Assembly: GCA_016302435.1 (NCBI GenBank) | Contig: JAEDNQ010000056.1 | Location: 1 to 12,605, forward strand | Source of the DNA: Bacteroidaceae bacterium | Lineage (GTDB): Bacteria; Bacteroidota; Bacteroidia; Bacteroidales; Bacteroidaceae | Reading direction: 5' to 3' | Length of the DNA: 12,605 nt | In this document: positions 1-6,098 of the stretch, piece by piece | How positions within the stretch are numbered: the stretch's first letter is position 1 | Layout of the letters: each line of letters opens with the position of its first letter | Position numbers and translations under genes: made by a program | The notes under the pieces: model-generated | What the model was told of the DNA's origin: nothing | What the model saw: only the letters and a program-made list of their open reading frames with translations | The model's database searches: none

Positions 1-44
1 AATCTTATATCTATACTAACTAATCTTACTTGCTGTTCTTGTTT

Positions 45-85
45 CCGGCTTGCCCCGCCTTGTGTTTGGCGGCTTAGCTTGCCGG
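45..85 (-). other. Nested inverted repeat in a leftward leader
   Basis: CCGGC (45-49) pairs with GCCGG (81-85). Nested inside it, CCGCC (55-59) pairs with GGCGG (68-72), leaving an 8-nt loop. Read on the minus strand, the element lies about 50-90 nt into a transcript starting from the promoter at 141-148. The rest of that leader is unusually rich in A and C. It is probably the 5' leader of a gene beyond the left edge, or a small RNA. A 51-codon Lys/Arg-rich frame (171 down to 16, -) overlaps it, but its start would lie upstream of the predicted transcription start. Confidence 0.4.
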
Positions 86-140
86 TTGTGTTTTCGTTGT
101 CTTGACTTGGCCGCTGCCTTGTCTTTTTCTTTTGACGATG

Positions 141-148
141 CAAAGTTA
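141..148 (-). promoter_or_regulatory. Leftward Bacteroidetes -7 box
   Basis: The minus strand reads TAACTTTG, an exact TAnnTTTG match. No TTTG sits at the expected 19-base spacing; the closest candidate is a CATAAAG stretch at 169-175. Transcription would start near 134 and run leftwards out of the window, so this is probably the promoter of the neighbouring gene off the left edge. Confidence 0.55.
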
Positions 149-207
149 CGATGTTTTCTGCTATTGAACATAAAGAAAAGGGAGAAAAATTCAAAAAGAT
201 GTTCATA

Positions 208-225
208 TGTTGATATATATCAACA
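208..225. promoter_or_regulatory. Perfect 18-bp palindrome, candidate operator
   Basis: The 18 bases TGTTGATATATATCAACA equal their own reverse complement. The site lies about 60 bp upstream of the leftward -7 box at 141-148 and directly abuts the tandem dyads at 224-272. A dimeric regulator site is the simplest reading; no regulator gene is in the window. Confidence 0.5.
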
Positions 226-272
226 ACTGTGTGCGTGCACACGGTATTTTTTACCAATTGTGTGCGTGCACA
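224..272. repeat. Two tandem dyad repeats, 31 bp apart
   Basis: CAAYTGTGTGCGTGCACA occurs at 224-241 and 255-272, identical but for one base and in phase at 31 bp (about three helical turns). Each copy contains a dyad around GTGCAC; the first extends to GTGTGC-GT-GCACAC (229-242). The spacing and symmetry fit cooperative binding of a dimeric regulator. Two copies of 18 bases with a 13-base gap are too few and too short for a CRISPR array. Confidence 0.5.
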
Positions 273-348
273 GTCTGTTTTGATGCTTATAACGGAAAGG
301 GTGTTTGGACACGTAAAATAATGCGTTTTGATATGGCAGCCTCTGTCT

Positions 349-432
349 ATTCTTCAACTTCCACAAGTCACATTTGCCTACCAGCGGTGCTCTGTGGGAG
401 GAAGGCAAATGTCACTCGTGAAGCTTGAGAAT
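349..432. other. 84-nt imperfect hairpin upstream of pdxST
   Basis: The core is a perfect 10-bp stem (370-379 with 403-412). Outside it, AGT pairs with ACT (366-368 with 414-416), then CAC with GTG, CTT with AAG, and finally ATTCT (349-353) with AGAAT (428-432), interrupted only by small bulges. A smaller AGC-ggt-GCT hairpin sits at the tip (383-391). Neither side carries a T tract, so it is not an intrinsic terminator. It could be a degenerate MITE-like element, a structured RNA or a chromosomal cruciform site. Confidence 0.5.
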
Positions 433-540
433 TGTAATTATTAGAACCTGGCACATGATAAATGGGGCAAAACAGTGTCTTTTAGGGGTTAATAGCGTGA
501 TTTTGTGATTGAACATAGTGCATGTGTCAAGATTTTTTTG

Positions 541-548
541 TTACTTTG
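541..548 (+). promoter_or_regulatory. Probable pdxST promoter -7 box
   Basis: TTACTTTG differs from TAnnTTTG at one base, and no TTTG is found 19 bases upstream. The position, 53 bases before the pdxS ATG, is suitable. The 15 bases ACTTTGCACTCGATT (543-557) recur exactly at the TolC-family gene promoter (10679-10693), which supports this as a real initiation region. An AAGGAAAAAA stretch just before the pdxS ATG may act as a weak ribosome binding site. Confidence 0.55.
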
Positions 549-601
549 CACTCGATTTCAGAGAAAGAACAATTACACATATCTTATATATAAGGAAAAA
601 A

Positions 602-1474
602 ATGAACGAAAGACAAACTTTGAACCGCAACCTGGCTCAGATGCTCAAGGGCGGTGTTATCATGGACGTTACTACTCCTGAGCAGGCTCGCATAGCCGAG
701 GCTGCAGGCGCTTGTGCTGTAATGGCACTTGAGAGAATCCCTGCTGACATACGTGCAGCTGGTGGTGTGAGCCGCATGAGCGACCCTAAGATGATAAAGG
801 GCATTCAGGAAGCTGTGAGCATACCTGTGATGGCAAAGTGCCGCATCGGACATTTTGTCGAGGCTCAGATACTCGAAGCAATAGAAATTGACTACATTGA
901 CGAGAGTGAGGTGCTCTCTCCCGCTGACGACGTATACCATATCAACAAGAATGAGTTCAAGGTTCCATTCGTCTGTGGGGCAAAGGACCTCGGCGAGGCT
1001 CTCCGTCGCATAGCCGAGGGTGCTACCATGATTCGCACTAAGGGTGAGCCCGGAACAGGCGATGTCATACAGGCTGTGCGCCACATGCGCATGATGCAGA
1101 GCGAGATTCGCCGTCTCGTATCTATGAACAATGACGAGCTCTATGAGGCAGCCAAGCAGCTCCGTGTGCCACTCGACCTCGTTCAGTATGTTCATGAGAA
1201 CGGCAAGCTTCCTGTAGTGAACTTTGCTGCAGGCGGTGTAGCAACTCCTGCTGATGCTGCTCTCATGATGCAGCTCGGCGCTGAGGGCGTGTTTGTCGGC
1301 AGCGGCATCTTCAAGAGTGGCGACCCAGCCAAGCGCGCTCAGGCCATCGTGAAGGCTGTGACCAACTACAAGGACGCAAAGATCATAGCAGAACTCAGCG
1401 AGGACCTTGGAGAGGCCATGGTGGGCATCAACGAAAGTGAAATTCAGCTCCTCATGGCTGAGAGAGGCAAGTGA
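602..1474 (+). CDS. pdxS: Pyridoxal 5'-phosphate synthase subunit PdxS
   Basis: This is the lyase subunit of the DXP-independent vitamin B6 pathway. It joins ribose 5-phosphate, glyceraldehyde 3-phosphate and ammonia supplied by PdxT to make PLP in the cytoplasm. The 290-residue protein has family length and is a TIM barrel. Visible landmarks are Asp22 in the MDV motif, the Schiff-base Lys79 in VMAKCRIGH, the second active-site Lys147 in RTKGEPGTG, and the phosphate-binding AAGGVATP (about 209-216) and GSGIF (233-237) loops. I chose the ATG at 602 because [10 protein letters not shown] is a normal PdxS N terminus; the same frame is open back to a TTG at 509, but that extension would lie upstream of the predicted promoter. 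The stop overlaps the pdxT start by one base. Confidence 0.97.
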   Translation: MNERQTLNRNLAQMLKGGVIMDVTTPEQARIAEAAGACAVMALERIPADIRAAGGVSRMSDPKMIKGIQEAVSIPVMAKCRIGHFVEAQILEAIEIDYIDESEVLSPADDVYHINKNEFKVPFVCGAKDLGEALRRIAEGATMIRTKGEPGTGDVIQAVRHMRMMQSEIRRLVSMNNDELYEAAKQLRVPLDLVQYVHENGKLPVVNFAAGGVATPADAALMMQLGAEGVFVGSGIFKSGDPAKRAQAIVKAVTNYKDAKIIAELSEDLGEAMVGINESEIQLLMAERGK

Positions 1475-2058
1475 TGAAAGCTATGACTGTAGCTATCATG
1501 GCACTTCAGGGAGCCTTTGCCGAACATGAGCAGATGCTCCAGCGATTAGGAGTTGACACATTCCTCATCCGCAAGCCTGAAGACTGGCTTCGCCACAAGG
1601 ACGGACTCATCATCCCTGGAGGAGAGAGCACAGCCATGCTCCGCATCATGAAGGATGAGCAGCTCTTCGAGCCAGTCCGATCAGCCATAGAGGGCGGACT
1701 GCCTGTCTTCGGCACATGCGCTGGAATGATTCTGCTGGCTCGCGGTGTGGAAGGCGAAGAGCGTGAGCGCATAGCCACTATGGACATTGTGGTCAAGCGC
1801 AATGCCTATGGCCGGCAGTTGGGAAGCTTCTACACAGTCGCTCCCGTGAAGCACATAGGTCAGGACGTGCCGATGACATTCATCAGGGCACCATATATCG
1901 TCAGTGTGTCTGAGGGTGTGGATGTGCTTGCCACCGTCGATGGCAATATCGTAGCCGCACGCCAGGGCAACCAGCTTGTGTGCTCTTTCCATCCCGAACT
2001 CAACGAGGATGAGAGGTTCCATCGCTACTTTGTCCAGATGATAGAACAGGCCATGTAG
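1474..2058 (+). CDS. pdxT: PLP synthase glutaminase subunit PdxT
   Basis: This glutaminase hydrolyses glutamine and channels the ammonia to PdxS. The 194-residue class I-type glutaminase shows the PdxT landmarks LQGAF near the N terminus, GGEST (49-53), the nucleophile Cys82 in GTCAGM, and His173 and Glu175 in FHPEL, so the catalytic triad is intact. The start is the ATG that shares its A with the pdxS stop (TGATG), indicating translational coupling. A GTG at 1471 and an ATG at 1483 are in-frame alternatives. A strong terminator follows, so pdxS-pdxT is a two-gene operon. Confidence 0.96.
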   Translation: MKAMTVAIMALQGAFAEHEQMLQRLGVDTFLIRKPEDWLRHKDGLIIPGGESTAMLRIMKDEQLFEPVRSAIEGGLPVFGTCAGMILLARGVEGEERERIATMDIVVKRNAYGRQLGSFYTVAPVKHIGQDVPMTFIRAPYIVSVSEGVDVLATVDGNIVAARQGNQLVCSFHPELNEDERFHRYFVQMIEQAM

Positions 2059-2133
2059 GCTTCTGTGTCTATCAAGGATTCAATCCCGCTATTGAGACAG
2101 AATATGTATATGACAGTATAGAATCCACCTATA

Positions 2134-2169
2134 AAAAAACCTGCGACTGTGTTTAGTCGTAGGTTTTTT
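2134..2169 (+). terminator. Intrinsic terminator of pdxST
   Basis: Nine stem pairs (2140-2148 with 2155-2163, one of them G-U) close a 6-nt loop. The stem is flanked by six A bases before and six T bases after, so the helix can extend to 15 pairs and would work in both directions. It lies about 75 bases past the pdxT stop. Confidence 0.9.
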
Positions 2170-2210
2170 GTTTCTTTTGGTCGAAAATGATATATTTTTT
2201 TAAGAAACCT

Positions 2211-2241
2211 TTTGCGGTTTGTGGGAAAAGCGTTAACTTTG
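2211..2241 (+). promoter_or_regulatory. Promoter of the histidine kinase gene
   Basis: TTTG (2211-2214), exactly 19 bases, then TAACTTTG (2234-2241): a complete Bacteroidetes sigma-ABfr-type match. Transcription should start near 2248, giving a leader of about 80 nt. The -33 element sits inside a small dyad, AAACC (2205-2209) with GGTTT (2216-2220). The predicted 5' end carries a second dyad, TTAGTG-TG-CACTAA (2250-2263). Either could be an operator. Confidence 0.8.
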
Positions 2242-2327
2242 TATCGGATTTAGTGTGCACTAACTAATACAGCCGCTATCCAACAGCATATTCATTTGTA
2301 TAATCTTTAATAGCAAACTATACGTTT

Positions 2328-3137
2328 ATGGGAGATACTCTTCATCTTATATTCATCGGACTGTTCATTTTTCTCATAGTTGCAGTGGCAGTATTAGCTG
2401 TCGTATGCTATAAACTAAAAGCAAAGTGTGAGCAGTACAAGCAGGGTATTGCCGTTCAGAAAGTATTCCTACAGAACATGAGCCATGACATTCGCACACC
2501 GATGAATGCCATCTGCGGATTCTCCCAGATACTATGCAACAGCCAGATACGTTCGCTGCTGTCTGAAGAAGAAATAGCCGAATACGGTGTGGTCATCCAG
2601 AGCAATACGGATATGCTCAGCACACTGGTGGACGACATTTTGGACATTTCCGACATGGAAAGTGGCAAGTACCGCATCAACTATGCTCAGTGCAATGCAA
2701 ACGACACATGCCGCAAAGCCATCAGTACAGTGAAGTTCCGTTGTCCTGACAGTGTGAAAATGTACATGACAACCGACCTGCCCGATGATTTCTCTTTCCG
2801 TTCAGACCCCAAGCGTGTGGAGCAGGTCATCATAAACTATCTGACCAACGCGGTGAAGCACACCAACGAAGGCGAGATACATCTGCATGTCAGCGACAAG
2901 GAGAATCCTGGCATGCTGACATTCTCAGTGGCTGATACAGGAGAGGGTGTTCCTGCCGACAAGGCAGAATTCATCTTTGGCCGTTTTGAGAAGCTCAACA
3001 CCATCAAGGGTGGCACAGGTCTGGGCTTAGCCATCTGCCGCAACATAGCAGGTCAGCTTGGCGGTGAGGCAAAGCTCGACACGACATATGGACCCAAGGG
3101 TGCAAGGTTTATCTTCACTCATCCTGTGGAAAAATAA
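2328..3137 (+). CDS. Small membrane-anchored sensor histidine kinase
   Basis: The protein is a two-component histidine kinase of 269 residues. One N-terminal membrane helix (about 6-28) leads into a short linker and a HisKA dimerisation domain with phospho-acceptor His53 in SHDIRTPMNAI. The HATPase domain follows, with N-box Asn170/Asn174 (NYLTNAVKH), G1 box DTGEGVP (203-209), F box FGRFEKL (217-223) and G2 box GGTGLGL (228-234). All catalytic boxes look intact. There is no periplasmic sensor loop, PAS, HAMP or receiver domain, so the signal must be sensed in or near the membrane or by a partner. No response regulator lies nearby. It has its own promoter and follows the pdxT terminator. Family assignment is firm; the signal and target are unknown. 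Confidence 0.92.
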   Translation: MGDTLHLIFIGLFIFLIVAVAVLAVVCYKLKAKCEQYKQGIAVQKVFLQNMSHDIRTPMNAICGFSQILCNSQIRSLLSEEEIAEYGVVIQSNTDMLSTLVDDILDISDMESGKYRINYAQCNANDTCRKAISTVKFRCPDSVKMYMTTDLPDDFSFRSDPKRVEQVIINYLTNAVKHTNEGEIHLHVSDKENPGMLTFSVADTGEGVPADKAEFIFGRFEKLNTIKGGTGLGLAICRNIAGQLGGEAKLDTTYGPKGARFIFTHPVEK

Positions 3138-3178
3138 AGCATAAAGCCCTCTCCGTTTATTCATCCTGTGAAAATTAT

Positions 3179-3194
3179 AAGGGAAATATCCCTT
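3179..3194. other. Small hairpin after the histidine kinase gene
   Basis: AAGGGA (3179-3184) pairs with TCCCTT (3189-3194) around the loop AATA, followed by a short run TTTCGG. It lies about 40 bases past the kinase stop and could contribute to termination, but the T run is short. Confidence 0.3.
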
Positions 3195-3206
3195 TCGGTC
3201 AATGCT

Positions 3207-3250
3207 ACAATTGCCATGCAAAAGGTCTCGGCGTTTTGCATGGCAATTGT
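3207..3250. terminator. 17-bp perfect inverted repeat in a convergent gap
   Basis: The 17 bases at 3207-3223 are the exact reverse complement of 3234-3250, with a 10-base loop (3224-3233). It lies between the kinase gene (+) and the lipoprotein gene (-), so a bidirectional terminator is the likeliest role. It lacks the usual T tract outside the stem, however, and the A/T runs face the loop, so it could instead be an mRNA 3'-end stabiliser or a protein-binding cruciform. Confidence 0.5.
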
Positions 3251-3271
3251 TGTATAGGTAGATGTCTTGAT

Positions 3272-3308
3272 AATAGGTGGGGGCTTATAATTATAATTCC
3301 CACCTATT
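3272..3308 (-). terminator. Hairpin covering the lipoprotein gene stop
   Basis: AATAGGTGGG (3272-3281) pairs perfectly with CCCACCTATT (3299-3308), and two further G-T pairs are possible inside. The lipoprotein gene's stop codon (3304-3306) lies in the stem. As the last structure of the leftward cluster it probably marks the transcript end, although no T tract follows on the minus strand. Confidence 0.45.
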
Positions 3309-4278
3309 GTGAAATCTCCGCTTTCTTCCTCTGCCTCCTCCATATCCATACTGTCAAGAATATGAGAAGAGCATAGCCTATGTATATAAGTGTTGACCAG
3401 GAAACGACCAGATAGATTATCATGGCTAATCCTGTGAGTTTCATGAGGAAGGTGGCGCCTGGTGCGAAATAGAAGTTGTGGTAGACTTCGTCGATGACGG
3501 CTATATAAGTGGTAATGAGTGTCCACACAATAGTGACAAGGATTGCCATGACGGGTGGCAGCACCAGTGGGTTGAGAGTGGGGTGGAAGTAGTACTCCTG
3601 CCAGTATTCTGGCACAAAGTTTTGGATGGAGGCATAGAGGCATGCGAGTAATGCTGTCAGAGTAAGGAAGACGGCGGGGTATGGGCTGTCGATGTCGCTG
3701 AGGAAGGCAATTGGGTTAGCTATGATGCTGTCTGCCTTCTGTCTTCGCCTGTTGATGATTATGGCTGCTATGCCAAGGAGGGAGAGGCATGACATCCAGA
3801 TGACGCGGCTGCCTGACAGGAAGTCGATGAGTTGGGATATGGTGTTGTCGGGAGTAGTGGAGAGGAGCAGTTCCTGTTCGGGAACCCATCCCATGGTGAA
3901 CTGGTCTCTTGCCACTTTTATCCATATAGTGTCTACGCTGTCTCGGGCTCCAAACTTGATGTCAGCTACAGCTATCACGTCTTCCTTATATATGCGGCAA
4001 GTGTCGCGAATGAGGTCATTTTCTTTTGGCACGAGAGTGAGCGAGTCGCTCTTGACGATGAAGTTATAGTTGAGCGAATAGTGGTGGGTGAGGCGGAATA
4101 TGAGTGAGTCGGCCTGCATCTGTGACAGGTTGAGCCTGTTGCTATCTGACGCGCACACAGTGTCGATGTCTGCTGTTAGTGCTGTGGTGTCGGCTTTATT
4201 ATCGGTGGATGGTGTGGAGGTGGAACCGATGCATGATAGCAGTGAGAAGAAGATGATAGCGTAGAGTAGTTGCTTCAT
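3304..4278 (-). CDS. Lipoprotein with SH3-like region and membrane helices
   Basis: I do not recognise the family. The predicted 324-residue protein starts with a lipoprotein signal peptide ending in LLSC, making Cys16 the probable lipidated residue. A Ser/Thr/Asp-rich linker (17-55) follows. Residues about 56-140 are soluble and end in TIWIKVARDQFTMGWVPEQEL, a pattern common at the end of bacterial SH3-like domains. Hydrophobic segments then lie near 158-176, 199-219, 238-262 and 280-313 (the last probably two helices), with a basic C-terminal tail. The start at 4278 gives a clean signal peptide; the frame stays open to 4443 and would overlap the upstream gene, but that extension does not look like protein. 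The gene is last in the leuB-metA-U32 cluster, 134 bases after the U32 gene, with no promoter seen between. Function unknown. Confidence 0.75.
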   Translation of the reverse strand: MKQLLYAIIFFSLLSCIGSTSTPSTDNKADTTALTADIDTVCASDSNRLNLSQMQADSLIFRLTHHYSLNYNFIVKSDSLTLVPKENDLIRDTCRIYKEDVIAVADIKFGARDSVDTIWIKVARDQFTMGWVPEQELLLSTTPDNTISQLIDFLSGSRVIWMSCLSLLGIAAIIINRRRQKADSIIANPIAFLSDIDSPYPAVFLTLTALLACLYASIQNFVPEYWQEYYFHPTLNPLVLPPVMAILVTIVWTLITTYIAVIDEVYHNFYFAPGATFLMKLTGLAMIIYLVVSWSTLIYIGYALLIFLTVWIWRRQRKKAEISQ

Positions 4279-4412
4279 TGTCAGATGGGTAGTGTATGTG
4301 TAAAATATTGTCTTAGATGTTGTAATGCTGCTTCGGTGTAGCATCAGCAGGAGACAGTGTTTGTAGTGAAATGGTCGTTTTGTGAGGGACGGACATTGCT
4401 CATGTGTGTGTG

Positions 4413-6098
4413 TCAGGAGTCCATGTAGAGTTTCATGAGGCAATGTGAGCAGTCGAACTCAAGTCGGAAGGTTGTGCCGTTGGCTGTGTGGAGCTTGAGG
4501 TTGTAGTAAGTTGGCTGTAGATGTTTTTGTGGCTGTTTGAGACACCACCCCATCTGTCTGCGTATGCAGTAGTGGCATGTCATGAGAGGAGTGTCGGGGG
4601 CGTGGGTGAGTTCGAAAGGTTTTGCTGTCTGTATAGAGACGGGTGTGTGTTGCTGTCGCTGTAGGGGGTAGAAGGCGATACGCTCCTGCAGAAGCTGTTG
4701 TGTCAGCTGCTGTCTCCAAGAGCTTAGTGTGGATGAGGGTATGAAGTAGTTTTTGTGCAGATGGATGTTGATGTCCTTAGCTTCAAAGATGGTCTCTCCG
4801 AGGCGGCTGAGCTGACGTCTCATGTTTTCTCCTTGGTGTGTGCGAGCGAGCTCGCAGGTCTGTGACAGCGGAGCTGGGAAGGAGATGGTGGTGGATAGTC
4901 CGTCTTCGTCAGTCATGGATATGCGGTCCTCGTAGAGGTCGAAGTCAGCCCACAGTCGTCGTTGTGATGATGGGCGTTTGATGATCTTGTCCCACTGTTC
5001 ATCTTGGTTGCGGTAATACTGTATGCCGCGTGTGGGGCGGAAGGTGTCAGCATTGTTGAGTCGGAAGCCGACGAGCTTCCCTTTGTCCACGTAGCACAGT
5101 CCGTCCCCGTTGTGCAGTCGGGTGGTGCGGGTGACAGGTTCGCCGAGTGCCTTTGGTGTGTCGAAGTTGGCATCGGGGCGGTTGGTATCTCTTACAAAAC
5201 CGCGGTTGAAGCTCTTTACCACATTGGGGGTGAAGGTCAGTGTGCTGTGGCCCGAGGATGCGCGGCTGTAGAGGTCGGGGTGTTTGGCTATGATGGAGTC
5301 TAAGGCTTGTGAATAGGCTGCAGTGACATTTTTGACATAGTCAGCATCCTTGAGCCTTCCTTCTATCTTGAAGGATGATGCTCCAGCCTCCATGAGAGCT
5401 TCTAACCTGTCTATCTGGCAGTTGTCTCTAAGCGAAAGTAGGTGGCGGTCGCGGGCGAGGAGAACGGTGGGGGAGTCGGGTGAGGGTGTGGTGGTGGCTG
5501 TCAGGTCAAATGCCATGCGGCACACCTGTGCGCATTCGCCCCTGTTTGCGCTTCGGCGGAACATGGCCTCGCTGGCATTGCATCTGCCGCTCAGGCTGAC
5601 GCACAGTGCTCCGTGGACGAAGACTTCGAGGCTTGTCTCGGGGCAGGCGCGGTGGATGTCGGCTATCTCATCTGTAGTGAGTTCGCGAGCCAGCACCACT
5701 TGTGGAAAGCCGAGCGAGGCAAGCTGTCTGACTTTGTCGGGTGTGCGGTTGTCCATCTGTGTGCTGGCGTGCAGCGGTATGGGCGGCAATGGCAACGATA
5801 GAAGCCGTAGGTCTTGAATGATGATGGCATCTACGTCAATGTCGTGCAGTTGCTGAATGAGGTGTAGCACCGCATCTGTCTCCTCCTCGTAGATGATGGT
5901 GTTGACAGTGGCGTATACTCGTGCCTTGAAGAGGTGGGCATAGGCTGTGAGGCGCGCTATGTCTTCTATGCTGTTGCCAGCTGCCGCTCTGGCTCCGAAG
6001 GCCTGTGCGCCTATGTATACGGCATCGGCTCCGTGCTTAATGGCTTCAATTCCTATGTCTGCCGTCTTTGCGGGGGCGAGTAGTTCGATGCTTCTCAT
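4413..6098 (-). CDS. Peptidase U32 family protein, RlhA-like
   Basis: Members of this family were named peptidases, but characterised relatives RlhA and TrhP are prephenate-dependent RNA hydroxylases that carry an iron-sulfur cluster. The 561-residue protein has the U32 signature at 158-175 (EVFVHGALCVSLSGRCNAS), with Cys166, Cys173, Cys189 and Cys193 as candidate cluster ligands, and SFKIEGR at 242-248. After FNRGF (297-301) comes a DUF3656-like region ending in LSRLGETIF (430-438), the arrangement of RlhA (23S rRNA cytidine hydroxylation) rather than the shorter TrhP. An extra C-terminal Cys module has C508, C511, C519, C550 and C553. The start ATG shares its A with the metA stop (TAATG), so the two are translationally coupled. 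Family is firm; RNA hydroxylation is inferred from relatives. Confidence 0.88.
   Translation of the reverse strand: MRSIELLAPAKTADIGIEAIKHGADAVYIGAQAFGARAAAGNSIEDIARLTAYAHLFKARVYATVNTIIYEEETDAVLHLIQQLHDIDVDAIIIQDLRLLSLPLPPIPLHASTQMDNRTPDKVRQLASLGFPQVVLARELTTDEIADIHRACPETSLEVFVHGALCVSLSGRCNASEAMFRRSANRGECAQVCRMAFDLTATTTPSPDSPTVLLARDRHLLSLRDNCQIDRLEALMEAGASSFKIEGRLKDADYVKNVTAAYSQALDSIIAKHPDLYSRASSGHSTLTFTPNVVKSFNRGFVRDTNRPDANFDTPKALGEPVTRTTRLHNGDGLCYVDKGKLVGFRLNNADTFRPTRGIQYYRNQDEQWDKIIKRPSSQRRLWADFDLYEDRISMTDEDGLSTTISFPAPLSQTCELARTHQGENMRRQLSRLGETIFEAKDINIHLHKNYFIPSSTLSSWRQQLTQQLLQERIAFYPLQRQQHTPVSIQTAKPFELTHAPDTPLMTCHYCIRRQMGWCLKQPQKHLQPTYYNLKLHTANGTTFRLEFDCSHCLMKLYMDS

Larger units (their letters stand above)
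1..601. other. 600-base non-coding stretch upstream of pdxS
   Basis: I find no convincing protein gene here. Open frames on both strands (for example 50-283 +, 207-428 +, 220-408 -) are of low complexity, overlap each other and resemble no family I recognise. The stretch holds regulatory-looking structure, listed separately: a leftward promoter at 141-148 with a structured leader, a perfect palindrome at 208-225, tandem dyads at 224-272, a long hairpin at 349-432 and the pdxS promoter near 541. Positions 433-540 are AT-rich and I see nothing defined in them. Confidence 0.7.

Noticed and set aside
224..272. Possible CRISPR remnant
   Set aside because: Only two 18-base copies with a 13-base gap, no cas genes; dyad symmetry and phasing fit an operator better.
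50..428. Overlapping plus-strand frames of 73-77 codons
   Set aside because: Low complexity, mutually overlapping, and occupied by palindromes and repeats; no start context.
509..601. 31-codon N-terminal extension of pdxS from a TTG
   Set aside because: It overlaps the predicted promoter, and the ATG at 602 gives the normal PdxS N terminus.
584..1195. 203-codon open frame on the minus strand across pdxS
   Set aside because: It is a shadow of a well-recognised gene and has no family resemblance.
3119..3170. Repeat of TCATCCTGTG at 3119-3128 and 3161-3170 as a duplicated kinase 3' end
   Set aside because: Only ten bases match exactly, with weak similarity beyond; probably chance or a minor local duplication.
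4279..4443. 55-codon upstream extension of the lipoprotein gene
   Set aside because: It would bury the lipoprotein signal peptide and overlap the U32 gene; the sequence is rich in His/Thr without protein-like pattern.
5350..5817. 155-codon plus-strand frame opposite the U32 gene
   Set aside because: Antisense shadow of a strongly supported coding region; others at 3692-4069, 6311-6796 and 7621-8085 are rejected for the same reason.
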